64,000 nt of DNA. It comes from Pyrocephalus nanus (taxonomy: Eukaryota > Chordata > Aves > Passeriformes > Tyrannidae). The stretch's first letter is position 1, and each line of letters begins with the position of its first letter. The stretch spans positions 6,001,501 to 6,065,500 of the forward strand of contig CM076280.1 in NCBI GenBank assembly GCA_038380795.1. Direction: 5' to 3'. The notes beneath the pieces were generated by a model, which saw only the letters and a list, made by a program, of their open reading frames with translations, was not told where the DNA came from and searched no databases. The position numbers were made by a program, and so were the translations under genes. Positions 38,301-53,300 of the stretch are shown here, in pieces.

Positions 38301-41300
38301 GTTCCTATCCCATGCAGGATATAATCTGAATATTTATTTAGCATTGTTATCTAACTAGGATTCTCCTGTCACATAAAACGTCCCATTTGCTAAGTAGTCT
38401 GAAAATTCAGTGATGTAAAGCTTGATAGGAAACTGCAAATTGTGAAACTTACTGCTTTTATCTTTACACCAACAAAACAAGTTAAAAACTTAGAGAGATT
38501 ACTTTTCCAGTCATTATCAGTATGTTAACTAGGTCATTTGGAAATATATGATACTTCAGAGAGTCTTAACTGTCATTCAGCCATCATTTTCCTGGGTGAG
38601 CACACATGTGATACCACAAAAAGAATTTCAGAATCGTTGAAGACTGCACCTTCAATAGCTTCACTAATTATAACTGCAAAAAATAAGTAGCACAAATTTA
38701 TCCCAGCAGTTAAGACCTTCTGGTTTTTAAAGAGCAGCAGGAATGGTTTTTACAGCATTTATGTTATCATAAAATCATAGGGGTAAAAGGACCTTCATTA
38801 GTCACTTAGTTTCCTTTCCCACTCCAAGGCAGGAAAGCATTACATGGAATTTTTCAAATAGTGGTATAATCATTCTTAAAATTGCCTCCAGTAAGTGTCT
38901 CTGAGCACCTCCATGCCAGTGGTTCATTATTTTTACCACTGGCTGTTGTTTTCAGTGCCCATTCCAAGCCTTTCCTGTTGGGGTTTAAGTTTCTTAGTTC
39001 TTTATTAGACACCACAGACATGTACAGATTGTTCCTTCCCTTTAATTGATGCTTGCAGGCAAATTTATCTTTTCAATCCACCCCAGATATGCCATCATTA
39101 ACTGTGTCCAGGAATTAAAAATATTACATAAGAAAAAATGAGCAGAAGTAAACACTAACTAGCTCTCCTGATTCTAGAGGAAAAGGACTGACATTATTCA
39201 AGACAACACAAGCATTTTATTGGTTTAAACATCGTTATGTTTAAGATTACAGCAAGAGCACCACGACTTGCTATCACAGGATGCAGAAAGGATGACACAC
39301 TGTGTTCCAGAAGACAATATTTGATCCTTAATAAGATATTCCAGTTTCTGGGTAGCCACTGATATTGCCAAAATGCTCAACTGATACCAAGAAGTGGAAA
39401 AATATTAAAAGCTTCCCTGAATAGGAATGTAATATGAAACAACCCTCATTAGCATGCATCAATCATTAATGTGCAGTTACAACCTGGTGTTACTAAAGGG
39501 CTGAATTCAACTAAATGTGGAACTGTATCAGCTCTATATCCCATTTCTTTTAATTGCCTCATATTTCCTGCATTTGTCTCAAACCTTCATTACAAGAAAA
39601 ATCTCAGTTATTTTTATCCTTAGATTATTTTTACACACCCCTACTTTAAGCCCTCTTTAAAGCATTTTAGACTTTTACCCGGGGTTTTCTGTTGTTGCTT
39701 TCATTTGGCTTTTTTTGTCATTTCCAGAGTGACAAACACCACTCCTCACATAAAAGCAAGCAGCTTTACCTCCTTTCAAGTTGCAAGTAAAACTAAGATT
39801 GCTTAAAGCCCCAGAATTAACTAATTTACCTGTAACATCATTAACTCAGAATCACAAATAAGTGCCTGTATCTAGATGAGGCTTGGACTGTGAAGGCTGA
39901 GGTGTCCTGAGTTATTCAGTGCCTGCTGCACAGTTAACCTGGTTCTTCTTCCATAAATTCACCCTCCTTTAGCAGCTTTCTCTGCTTACCTTGACTCCAG
40001 GCTCCTGCAGCTTCGTACCAGTGATGTCTCTCAGGGAAATATCCATTTCTGCCAGGACCTGCTGCCCCTCTGTGATCTGTTTCCTCAGGGCCTCGTAGTC
40101 CTCGATCAGCCCCAGCACGTGGCGCCCGTTTTTGTCCGCCCACACCCCGTGTCCGGGCACCAGGCGAGGGGTGCACGTGGTGCTGGAGCAGGAGGTGCTG
40201 CTGCAGTGGGAGGCACTGTCTGCATCATCCTTAGGGACTGGGAGGGTACCTGGGACAGAAAAATAGTGGAATTCTTTTATCCTTGCATGCAGAACGGATT
40301 TACACTAAATTTCTCTCAAACAGCAAGCCTGAGGGACTGAGAGTTACAAAATCACAGAACATTCTGAGCTGGGAGGGATCCACAAAGATCTTCAAATTCC
40401 AGCTCTTAAGTGAATGGCTCATACAGGGTTGAACCCACAACCTTGGCATCATTATCAGCAGCAGGCTCTGACCAGCTGAGCTCATCTCAAGGTCACAACA
40501 CACATTTGGATGTACCTGTTTTCCCCAGTGAAATGCAATGTCCACTCCTCTGCTTCTGCTGCTCACAAATGTTTCTGCTGGCAGCAGGGCATTTGCAAAT
40601 GTTTTCTACATATAAAGAGGGAGAAGGAAAACTCTTATCAGTAGATGTTTACATACATTAAAAAAACTTCCCAATTCTACTTCTGCTCCTTTTATTGCTG
40701 ATGCTGCACTTGGGCTCAGGAAACACAGCCATGGATCTTCCAGTATTTTCCTACTGTTATATTTTAGCATCTATCCAAAGTTCTAGATATCTCCCACAAT
40801 AGTAAAAAAAACTAAAACATCTCCTGATAAGCATATTTTAATTAACAAATGTAAGCTTCCCATTAATTCCACAAGAAGTATGACACTCTCCACAGTACCA
40901 GACTAAAGACCTTCCAAACTCCCTAAGCACCTATGAGTAAAGACAGCAACCTAAAAACCTAATAAATTCAGCTCTTGACATTGCAAGGAGTTTTTCTGGT
41001 CCATGTGGCTGTATGCTGGATGTATGGAAAGCTGTTACAGTGCAGAGCACTTTGAGCAGCAAGGAAGAAGATTCTCATGCCCTCTGCATCCTTTGTACAT
41101 TTATACTGGAACAATAACCTGAGTGCAAACATCACATTTTCCCTGATTTGCTAAAACAGCATCACTTAACAGTGATTGAAATAAAGGTAAAATACTCCTC
41201 AAGGGCAAAAAGGGGACAACTGATTTATCCAGAGCTCATTTAGTGGACTTATTGATCATTCTTGGGTAATACATACTCACCCTTAGCAAACACTACAGAG

Positions 41301-44300
41301 CTCTGGAGTGAAAAAAGAACCCCCAGGTAGGCAAAATTTCATTTCACACCCTCTGCACAAACAGCTCTACCAGGAAGGGGATTTGAGTGCAGCTGATGTT
41401 GTGTAAGGCTTTTAGAGCACCTTTAAAGAGCAAAGGCACAGGTTCTACAGCACAACAAAAGCACATTCAGCACAGTACCATTAACTCCTGCACAGTGCTG
41501 AGATCCTGGCTTGAAAAGACAGTTGATATTAACAGCTGACACTGATGCCACTTCCTCTCTCTTTCCTTTTGAAAGCTGTTCCTCTAATTTTTCATGCAAG
41601 GACTTGTTGGTCTCGATGCTCCTTTCCAGCTGCACCCTCAGACTCTGTATTTCAGTCAACAGCTCGTGTAAGTCAAGTGGATTATTCTGATCTTTTCTGA
41701 ATTCCTCTGAGGCATCACATCTGGGATCTGAGACAATTTCAAAAGAAACACCTAAACACCTTTAACTATTAAAGAATATTAGCCACTAGAACACTTAGCA
41801 AGTAGGTTATAGCAGTGTTATCCTCAATATTAAAAATTAACTACAAACAGCATTAAGATAAACAAAAAAGCCCGTCTTAAATGCCCCTGCCCTGGAAAGA
41901 TTTAAAGAGCTGAAAATTATTTTTCACTTTGTCCATTAAAGCTACTAAGTCTCATGCCAAAAGCTAAAATATGTGATAAAAACTGAATGAAGAGGATTTA
42001 CAAAATTTGAAGCTCAGTAATGCAGTCTGGGGAAAGAAAAAGGAATGGGTAATCTCAGAGTACAGAGGAGGGATGAAGTAGAATTGGGAGTTCATTTTAT
42101 ACACAGAAGAAAAAACATTGTAGTGATCACCTGGCAACCAGAGGAACAAATGTGAACCTGCAAAAAGCAAGGGCTGTGTTTGTCTTTTCACAGAAAGAGA
42201 TCAGCACACAAACAATTCCATGTATTCTTTCCTGCTGAAATCAGGGTGATCAGGGTGTTCTCCAGACAGTGGGAAGGGGCTGAGCTACATGAAGAGGGTG
42301 CTGCTACTCCCTAATGGCATCACCATTCCACAAAGATAATCACTCCCACCCTGAGCCAACTTTGGCTTAAAGCCTTGTGCCAACAGGGCTCTTCTGCTGC
42401 AGCCAGGCAGGAAATCCAGTGGCAGCAGGGCATTTTAGAGTAGCAGGGAGAAAAAAAATCACCTTTTACAAGAACTTGCAATAAGGAATTTGCTGGATCT
42501 GGTGAGGGGAATGCAGCAAAGAGCAGCATTTCACTCTTTTACCTCACCACACCAACAGCTACGTGGTGGGAGAGCTTCCTTACAAGGGGTAGGAAGAACT
42601 CAGGTGAGCTCCAGTCCCCCTCTCACCTTTAGTGTCATCAAAGTGGACTGGAAATTATTAAACAGCTCGTTCAGAAAGCAGAGCCAGCACTTCTCCCAGC
42701 CCCAGGGAGAAGCCACACCCTCACCTTCAGCCAAGAGAAAGCACAAACTACCTGAGCAAGCACGACCTGGGAGGATGCAGCAGCAGGTATTTAGATGACA
42801 AGCAAATATCTAAGATTCCCATGCAGTTTATCCAGCCTGAGCCACTAAATCTTCAATTCTTGTTTTTAGCTTAGCTAAAAGATAAAGGAAACTTGGGGTG
42901 TGTGCAGTCAACATCTCAAACAGCCTGGCAGTGACACCAAGTAAAGAGCAGCATCTGATCAGCAAGTTGTCAGTTCTCTCTGCACAGCAGACAAGCAGAA
43001 GCACAGAAACAGTAACCCAGCCCTGCTGTCCTTTGACAAGATCATATTCAAAGGGAAGGGTTGCAAGGGCAAAGGCAAGAGACAATTGTTCCCTTATACC
43101 TGTCCTCTTCCTTCTTGCTTCTTCCAGCTTTTCATACACCTTGATCTCCGTCCGCAGTGACTGCAGTAACTTCTCATTCTCAGAGATCTGATGCTGCTTT
43201 ACATTAATTTCTGTTTGCAACCTGTTAAGTCCCAATAAACAGCTGAGTTAAATTATTATTTTTTTTTCCAAAATCTAAAATCCATTCCTCATTCCCTCCA
43301 TCATTCTTCCCTTGCCTTTTGAATACATCCGTGCACCTCATTAATGTTAATGGCTATGGCTAAACACGTGCTTGTCACATTGACAATCTTCTTCTCTAAA
43401 TGACTGTTTAAATGTGGACAGAATCAATACCTGTTTAATTCATTACGACTGCTGTAAATTTGACATGTCAGGTATCTGATTTCATCTTCCTTTTGGCAAA
43501 CTTGTTTTTGCAACTTTTCGTTTTCCTTCTTGATGCACTCATGATCCTCCTGGAGATGCTCAATGATTGCACTCTTTTTAGAAAGAGATTCTCTTAACTT
43601 TTCATTTTCCTTTTGTTTATCTGAAACAAGAAGAAACACACGGTATCTGTAACACCCACACTAATGCTATGGTTTTTAAGTAAATCAGCTTTTTCAGAGA
43701 CTATCAGAAAATAACAGCTGCTCCTCTATTACTGTTAATCCCAGCTTGAATGCTTATGGTTGAGCATGGAATTTCAGGGGTGGGGAGAATGGTTAAGTCA
43801 GTTTAATGAGTAGAATGTGGCTATTTTATTGTTTTGTGATCTGGGAAGAGTTGCAGGCTACTCCTGTAGAGCACAGTTCCCCTTTTTTACCTCTGGATCC
43901 TTTTGCTAACATTGCATTCAGAACTTGATTTTGCTTCCTCAGGAAATGTATTTCAGAAGTCAGGGAATTATGCTGCTCTGAGCCATGGATAAAAATGTTT
44001 GCAGAACCTATAAATATATACATAAAAGATGATTTATGAGTCATCTCTAGGTCATTAAAGATTAAACTTTCCAGACAAGAACAATTTAAAAAATTGCAGA
44101 AAAACATGTTATGAAAGCTATTTCTCTACTATATATTTTGAAGGTTATCACTACAGGCTAAAAGGCAGCTCAGGTTAATGCCAAGTAATCCAAAGCCCTA
44201 AGCATCACAAATATCTCTCATTGCTGGGCAACCATTACCAAAATTGCAGAATTATCCCCAGCAGTCTTTACCTATCAGTTAATATCCCAACAGGACAAAA

Positions 44301-47300
44301 TGCAGGAGTATTTTGTGACATTTCTATGATTTGAAAACTGTTGAGGGGTTTACCATATATTTTAGTCTTGCTTTGCTCATACTCCATAGTATTTAGTGAG
44401 AGAACAACTAGGTTCTACCAACTAATCCACAGGGATTAATGCAGAAGCAACATAAATAGTCTGCTAATAGATCTGCTACCACACAGCCAAGAATCACTGT
44501 CTTGATCTCTGATTACAAACTGAAAACATTTATGACCACAGGGATCAAGATTCATCCCTCTTAAATTCGTGCATCTAAAACTCAGATAACTGAGCCCATC
44601 TTGATGAACCATCAGCAGCCATGGCCCCTCCAGAAAGCAGCTCACCCCATGCATCCCCTCCACAGCTCTCTGTGGGTCAGAGCCCTGTTCTCCAAGGGCT
44701 GCACTTCTCTCCAGTGCCTCCACAAGAAGCTTTGGATAACCAGCACAGATTTAGATGTCTAAATTTCAGAAACATAAGGGTGATGAATCCTACTCTGAGC
44801 ATCTTACTGTGTTAGTCATATGAATATAAGTGTTAAATCCTGTATCCAGTCAGTCAAATCCCAGCCCTTGTAATATACTGTATTTATGTTACTCATCCCC
44901 CAAGTGCACTGTTAAAGAACAGCCTGGAAAGTGCCACATTCCACTCTCAAGGTGCTGCCTCGGAAATGCAAGTCAAGGAATTGTTATTGCCCTTTACAGC
45001 CTTCTCATAGTCAGTAAAACACTTCAGGACCCACTGGAATTAAAAGAATTTTTCAGTTGATTGGTTATCCCAGTATCTCCTGAGATAACTACAACAGTGT
45101 CAAGTATTTGGTTAATAGAGAAATAACCAGCTGGCAAAAAAAATTAGCTGAATGTATGAGGAGGATGCCTTTCAGCTCTGGCAGTTCAATTCAATTTGAT
45201 GCGCTGCACTTCCTCTGAGTAATCTCATTTTATTGTAATCCCAATTGAAGCTTTTACCCACTACCTAACTGGGATGTAGTGTGCCATGATATGCACCTCT
45301 TGTCACTGCTGAAAGACTCAAAGGCTCCAGAAGCCTGGCACTAATGGCATTTCACTATCTATATGTTAAAGAGTTGAGGCAGCTATGTGAACTCAAAAGG
45401 CTTTTCCCTTTCAGACTTTAACAAAGCAATTCAAGTTGAAGTGGCGAGGCTTGATGGTCTCATCTTGATTCTAATTTAATTTATTGCCCATCACCCAGCT
45501 TTATCCTATTTGAAAAAGTTATGCTATCACAGTTCCACTGAAAGGCTTTAGAATATAACTAGTAGTTATCTTACATAATAAGGGATAATGTAGAGCCAGT
45601 GCTAATAGGGACACAATCCTGCAATTTGACCCACTATTGAGACTACTACTTCTGTGCAGAGCCCTGCTGACATCAATTACACTCTCCACACAGGCAAAGG
45701 TCCATCTAACCAGAGGAAAGTGGAGCATCAGGGCCCACAATTGCAATACACTTGAGTTCTCATTCTGTTTTGTGCTGAAAAAGTGAGTGCTAAGGAAGCA
45801 TACCTTGAAGGTTTCAAAGGAAACACCGACTGAAAGAAAGGCACTATTGAAAATCACAGCAAAGAGGAAGAAAATATTCATTCCCAGGTAAAGCAAAATA
45901 AAGGCATTGAAAGCTGAAGAGAAGTCTCAGTAGATACAGTCACTTATGGGTTAAAAAAGCAAAGAAATCCCTATTTTAATGTTAAGTGCCATTAATAACA
46001 TTTGAAACCTGGGAAACTCAAAATTAAGCCTTTGATTTTATTTTGAAGCCTAACATTTGAAATGATTGAAGCAATTATTTTAGTTCCAGTTGCACTGCAA
46101 ACCTCAGCTCTACAGGAACGATGTAGTCATTACCAGCATTTGAGTCATTTATAGAATACTAGAAGCCCAGAGGCATTTAAATACTTAGAGAATCTAAATA
46201 TTAAAAATAACATGGCAAAAATAGTGGGCAGATGTGTGTATGTACATTCATATAATATTTATTAGACAAGAATAAATCTGTGCAATAACTTAAGTTGAAC
46301 AAATGATTCAATATCATGAATTTAACAGGCTCTCATCAAAAATTAAGTCTGTTACAACTTGGCTCTGTGTTTTAAAGGAAAACAAACTAGTGATATTAAG
46401 TTAAAAGTAAAAATATTGAATTCATAGAATTACAGAGTGGTTTGGGTGGGAAGAGACCTTAAAACTCAGATAGCCCAGATTGCTCCAAGTCCCGTCCAAC
46501 CTGGCCTTGGACACTCCCAGGGATGGGGCAGCCACAGCTTCTCTGGGCAACCTGTGCCAGGGCCTCTCCAGCCTCATAGAGAAGAATTTTTTCCTAATAT
46601 CCCATCTAAACCTACCATCCTTCAGCTTAAGGCCATTCTCCCTCACCCTATCACCCTATGCCCTCAGGAATCTGCCTCAACTTCACTTGTAAACTTTACA
46701 CCTAGAGTCAAAGAAATCTCATCAATTAGGAAAAAAAGGAGCATCATTATTAGAAGAGAGCACAGGCTTATCTGATCTCATGAAACAGATCTTCAGTACA
46801 GAGAGAAACAAGGACTGAAAGTACACAGTAACAAAAAGGAGCTGTTCTAACAGGTACGTGGTTTTTTCCTTTACTTTTCCAAATTTCTCCTCCATGCATT
46901 GGTAGATGTGCTAAGGCAACAAGAAGACAGATGGAAGGCATAAGACAGTTTATAAAGAAAATATACTTTCACTGCATTAATGGATGCCCTTGCCAGAATC
47001 TTTATGAAGCTGTAAAAGAGTTGGAAGTGTTTCAGTGTGGTTATTTCATGAGCACAGAATGCCTTTCCAGCAGTGTAAATACTTCATGGATGAAATGGAT
47101 GCTTTTTATCCACCTTTCCATCACTGTAAATTATCCCTGAAAGCAAACTGCCATGTGCAGGTTGCCTCCATTTAAACAACAACAGAAATGGATCACGGGG
47201 TGATGTAAAACATAATGAATCTAACGTCAGTACTAGTGAAACTGAGGAAAGGGAAAGTATGTCTGTATTTATTACCTGCTTTCAGTTGGAGTAATATTGC

Positions 47301-50300
47301 ATATTAATCAATTGTCCTGTGGGGGCAATGTGGGAGAGTGAGAGAAAGTACAGGTATGGGGCGCTTCAAAGGTGCTCCAAAAGCATCCTAAGTGAAAGCT
47401 GGCTACCTCCTTGTGAAAAGTTTTAAATCCAGCCCATACAGAGAGCACTGACTCCCAATTTGCATAACTATTCTTAGCATTTTTCATCTGCTGCTTTATA
47501 TTAGAGTTTGGAATGAAAACCAACTCCGTGTTAAAATTTCCATCAGTTGCTGTCAGGTATTTCTCATTAAAACCTCACGGTGGCATTTTGTGCAGGACAC
47601 ATTTATGCCACCAATCAACTCCAATGACAAGCTGACACGGCCCAGGCTCTGTCTTACAGGCATTTTGTCCCAGTGTGTAAACACAAGCTGGCTTTAGAGC
47701 AGTCAGAAAATTCCAGAGAAGGCTGTCCCAGGTGTACATGGGATAGGGGCAGGAAAGCTAATTCCCCAAAAATTCCTACTTTGGATCAATAGCAGCAATG
47801 TAATTTAGAGCAAAGCATCTCCTTCTCTATTCAGACTGAAAAATTCATACTGAAATGATGTTGATAAAATGGGCTTCCCCTCCTGCAACTGTCCCTGGCT
47901 GGACATGGCTGGGAAGTGAAAGAGGACATCCTAAAATACAAGACCACTGAAATAATAATGATCACCCAAAGGCATAAAAACAAACAAGGAAAAAAATCAG
48001 GCTGTTTGCTGGTAACAGAACTAGGAGGGTCTTTCAATTCTTAGTATGAAATTCAACTGCAGCATCATCAAATGTTATAAAACTCGCTGGCAGTCCTGTT
48101 CTCTGAGCAATCTGTGCACATGCAGGTTTGAGGCTCTGTGGTACAAGTGTACCCCACAAAAGATTTGTGCTTTTATACTGGGTACACTTTCAGCACTGGA
48201 CTCCAGGAACAGGCACATCAGATCTGTATTTGTGCCACTCCACAGGCAGTGTGGGGAACCTGTGTCTGCTGAGAAGCTCAAAATGCAGCAGGACTCAGAG
48301 AAAGGCACATCATTTTAAGGGGTGGGGTTATTAAAAAAAAAAAAATCACACAAAACATTTCCAGCAGCATTTGATCTCTCAGGCTCTCATCAGAAAAGGT
48401 GGATTTCACTTCTCATGATATAAATTCTTACCTTGATCTAGTTCCTTGTCTGTTACTTGTCTCTCAAGCTGCTTCCTCAGTCTCTCATTAGTTTTTATGG
48501 AGTATTCTAAACGCTGTCTCAGGATTCTAATTTCTTGCAGATGCTCCATTAATAACTCTAAATAAAGCAGGAGACCACTTCTTATTTAGAGCAAATTACT
48601 GTATTCTTTTACACTATGTACTCCTGCCAAATCTAATGGCTGTTAATACTAAAAGATGACACAGAGCTGTTAAAAATGGCAGATATTAAATATTTGACTC
48701 CACAACAGTCTTTTTTTTCTACAGTGCTCAAGCCATGAATTCAGTGGCAACTCCTACTCTACATTTTAACTTAAGCAATATCCCAGTTTTAAGGCTCTTC
48801 AAATTTCTTCTTCCTACAAAACTGGAGTAGATAACAATTTTATCTAGTTAAACATTCCCTGTGCTGAGAAATGAATTCAAATTCTGCAATGCAGCTTCAC
48901 ATTCTGGCTCAGCGCACCAATCATATACATTTTCCCTTACAACAACAGGAAGCTCCCAGAGTAACTCAGACAGAAATTTGACTTTGACTTACACAATGCA
49001 TACCATAATAAATAAATCTGTTGAATCAAGTTTCATTACTGTACCTTTTCCTTCTTGCTTTGCCATTCTACCATTTTTCTTCCATTGGCTGCAAGTTTCA
49101 GCTTTACTCAGGATCTGTTCTACCTGTCACTGTCTGATTTGTCAGTTTATCCATGTCACACACTCCTGGTTTACTCTGCAATATTTCTCCCTGAGCAGTC
49201 GGTGCCAGCTCAGACATTAAATTTTCATCGCTGCCGATAAAGTACTGCAAGCATCACTCACGCTTAGTGAAACTATCCAGGTCAAACATGACACCGCTTA
49301 TTAATTATGCAGCACTTAACAATCCTCCAGGAAACACAACACTGGCTTTCACAAAATTAGAAATATCTCTCTTTTTCAACGTAATAATCTTTTGACAATT
49401 GTCTATTTTCTCCCTATAACTTGTCTATTTAAGGGCCGTCTGGAGCGCTGTAAAAGCCGAGAGTCTAAAACAACAAAGACACAAACGATCAGGGTTTGTC
49501 TCAAACAGGAGGCAGTTCAGATCCTTGCCATCTCTGTGTGCCTTATCACTGGAATTGCAATGATTATGCAAGGAACTGGAAAGCTGAAGCAGACAAACAT
49601 TCTTCATTATTTCTTAATTAGTTCCCCTGTGTGTCATTCATCAGCTTTTCCCAATATCCAGCGAATCTTCAGTGGGAAAAACATTACCTGGGGGGAACTT
49701 GCTCGGCGCTGTGCTGTGCTGGCCTTCCAGGTCACGCCTGTGCTCGGGTGAGCCAAGGGGAGACTTCTCTGACAAATCAAAGTCAGACAAGCTCTGAAGA
49801 GCAGATGGTACAGGGGACTCATCCTGCAGCTGCTGGTACATCGTGGCATTCTTCTCGTTATCCCTTTCACGCCAAACAAAACGGTTTTAAAATATAAACA
49901 CTGGTTTATGACTTTGGAAGCACAGACAGCGGGTCTTGGTGTCAAATTTACAGGTAGAGCGAGTGAATTTATGCAGGACATGACAAACCACTACACATCA
50001 GAGGTTGTATCAAGGCAAATTCAGAGCTCACTGAAGTCAGCAGGAATAATCACTGGACCTCCAGCTTACTTTGTATTTTCCAGCACCACGTATTCACCTT
50101 CGTGTTCTGGGGACCTCAAGCTGCAGGCAGCTGAGGGTTTCTGTAGCACAGAAGAATCCCAGGCTGGCATAAAACCAACATATGCAGCACAACAACACCT
50201 GCTCTCTTCACCTTCAGCAGAAGGGGGCTGTGAGAATGAACTCAGCTGTGCTGCAGCTTCCGTGACTTGAGTCAGCCCCAAGGTCACAGGGAGCTCCCTG

Positions 50301-53300
50301 TCCCTCCTGGCAACCAGGATAATGTGTGAACATCCACCACAGTGGATCATGGCATGTGTTTTGTTTGTTCATCACTGGAACAATCCTGGTAGCATGATGC
50401 TTCTTTTTCACTATCTCAGATTTTCGTGAGAGGTTGGGATTAGTTTGTTTTCGATGGATATTTTATTAACAAATTGAATATTAATAAGCAAAGCCCTGCC
50501 AAAAAGCAAAACAGTGGAAGCTGTGCTACAAAACATCCTTATCAACTTAAGAAGCAACCATATTTTTTGCTAAACATTCAGTTGCACTCTTACCTTTGAG
50601 CTAATTCATAAAGTATAGTAACTTCTGTACCTATTGATTCTCCTGCAAAGCAAAAACAGCTGATTAAAAACACACACTGAGAATTACAATTTTTTTCCCC
50701 TCCATCTTACTCGATATAAATATAGAATGGTAAATTAATGAGAAATTAGAGAAGTAAACAGATACTAACACACTGTGTATTAGTGTCAAATGCTATACTT
50801 GAGTAAAACTATTTATAGCTTAGCAACAAAGCAGTATCTTGCTCTGGAGCTCAAAAAAAAAAATTAATTAGGGATCACAGGTGCCAGATTTTACAGCCTT
50901 GGTGTTTTAGTTAGCATACAGATGTGAAATAATTGTGCTGTGGGCAAAAGGATTAAGGGTAAACGCTTCAATAAAAAAATACATATATAAAATTCTATAA
51001 AAACAATTCTGTTGCACTTGGACTTTGTCCACCCAGAGTCATGTTAACCAGTAATTCTTAATAAAGCAGCACACACAGGATTTTGCCTGCAATATTCCCT
51101 GTGAAATTATGTGTGAGCACAAGCACAGTTTGGTACAAGAGACCTGGACTCAGCCACTAATTTGAATAAGGAAACAAGAGTTTCGTGGTGTCACCTTGGC
51201 TCCCCAGATTTTAAAATTTTTGTGCAATTAAGCAGAAGTGGCAGGGAGGAGCTGCACAGCTGAAATTTCAGGGGAATGAAGTGAAGGTCAGGATGGAAAT
51301 GCAGAGACAGACGGTTGTTTATGCTGCTTCTTTACAGTCAATTCTTAGTACACTGGATGTTCTTTACAACCCTACAAGCATCATTTTGTTTTAATGTGTG
51401 ATTCAGTGCAACACCATTGTGTTAGATATATTGAATTGTCTCGGTTGTCAGTGACTTTTCATAGTATATAGGATACCATCTGTTGGCTTAAAGGCATTTA
51501 ATGTTTATTCACTACAGACTTCTCATTTGTAATGCAAGGAATCTCTGCAGCCACTGAAATCGTTGAATACACTCAATCTTTTATCACCCTGCTATGACAC
51601 ACGGGCTGTAATACCTTTTTCTCATATACAGCTGCTTTATATGAGCAATCAAAACTGCAACATGCTGCTGAGATCTTTAATGAAAGGCAGAACACAGATC
51701 ATGCTATGGCTGGGCCCTGAATGGGGCTGAACAAAATCATCTTCCAGAGCCAATTCCAGAAGGATGTGGGGGTCAGGGTCCCTATTTCAGATGCCTCAAG
51801 TGTTTTGCTGAAGATGTAATTCCTGCAGCTGACACCTGTGGAAGTATTGCTGGTTGTCTGGGTCAGCATCAGCAAGATGCCAGGAAAAGGTTTTTCTTGC
51901 TGAATTACTCACAGTAACATCCCTTTTCCATCACTTTCCTGCTAACCTTCTTTAAACTACAGACTGAAGGCAATATGCAGTATACAATCTTCCTTCAGGT
52001 GACTAATGTCAATTGTGATGCTCATTTTCCCACACGTGGTTGCATTTTAGCTCTCTCTTATGAAGGACAGCGTGCACTTCCTAAACAACCAGACTATTGG
52101 CAACAAGATACAGGTCCCTTGGGAAAATCACAAATAATTTAGTTGGGAAAAGACCTCTTAGACCATTGAGTCCAACTGTTCACCCAGCACTGCAAAGCCC
52201 AGCACTAACCCATGTCCCCAAGAGTCTTCAACAAAGTCAGTTTGGCTGTTCCCTGAAACAGGAAATCCTGAAGCTGCTTGTACCAAAACTTTTATCAAAC
52301 TAAATATAACCACTACATTTTGGACAGTTAAAATATGCTTGTGTTAAGACAAACAACTCCAAACAGCAGGTGTCAATAAAGAGTACAACCATGAAAGTAA
52401 GATCCAGTCATGGAGTGATGGCCATAAACCAAAACCCAAGAAGTTCCACCTCAACAGGGGGAAGAACTTCTTTCCATTGAAGGGTGACAGAGCTCTGGAA
52501 CAGCTGCCCAGAGAGGGCATGGAGTCTCTTTCTCTGGAGACATTCCAAACCCACCTGGTGTTCCTGTGTCACCTGCTCCAGGTGACCCTGCCTTGCCAGG
52601 GGGTTGGACTGGATGACCTCCAGAGCTCCCTAATTAGTCTGTGATTCTTGATGGAGCATAAAAACTTTACCTTCCAAGACAGCCCTCCCCTATATATCAT
52701 TTTAAAGCAACCCTCCCTCTAAAACCACGATAAAATCCTTCCCATTCCCAGAGCACGAATACGTGTGGCAATAACCACAAAACATCCCTGCTTACCATAG
52801 AGGAATTTCATTTCCAGCTTCTCAAACAACAGGACACTTTGATTCAGCTGCTCACGGAAGCCTTCAGCAACATAATAATCAACATCACTGGCCTGAAGCA
52901 GCTCCTCAAAGGCTTTAACCAGACCTGTCAGGTGCTGATGGTAAGTGACACAGCCACAGCGGATCTCTTTGATTTGCTGGCATTGAAAGGAGAGTTCTCG
53001 AGCTTGGGAATGAACTAATGAATCATATCTGGGAAAACGAAATTATCTGTAAGGCAATTTGCTAACCATAAGCGACACTTAAATATAAATAAAAAGCGAA
53101 TTAAACTTATATTCCTGAACTATAATTTTATGCGACTCGATTTGCTTTTAAAAGGCTTTTACAGCCGTAATGAGGGATGTGTTGTCTCTGAGTGCTGAGT
53201 TTGGTATTTATGGGCATAACTTGTGGGTTATTCTCCATCACTGAACTGCTTCATTTATAAAATGGGCCAAAACTAAGGGAATGACTCGATGGTCTGCTTG

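Larger units (their letters stand above)
32355..41478 (-). other. CDK5RAP2 introns between exons 12 and 17
   Basis: Five introns: 32355-33248, 33296-35630, 35770-37571, 37719-39989 and 40250-41478. They are AT-rich. Apart from a CR1 fragment near 40348 and a decayed CR1-like piece near 38767, I recognise no other gene, RNA or repeat in them. The open frame at 33660-34019 (+) has no recognisable product. Confidence 0.6.
41728..52795 (-). other. CDK5RAP2 introns between exons 5 and 12
   Basis: Introns 41728-43099, 43222-43430, 43621-43890, 44008-48431 (4.4 kb, the longest), 48558-49687, 49864-50593 and 50643-52795. They contain one clear CR1 copy at 46.4 kb and a back-to-back pair at 52.1-52.65 kb. 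The rest is AT-rich intron with no recognisable feature. Confidence 0.6.
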
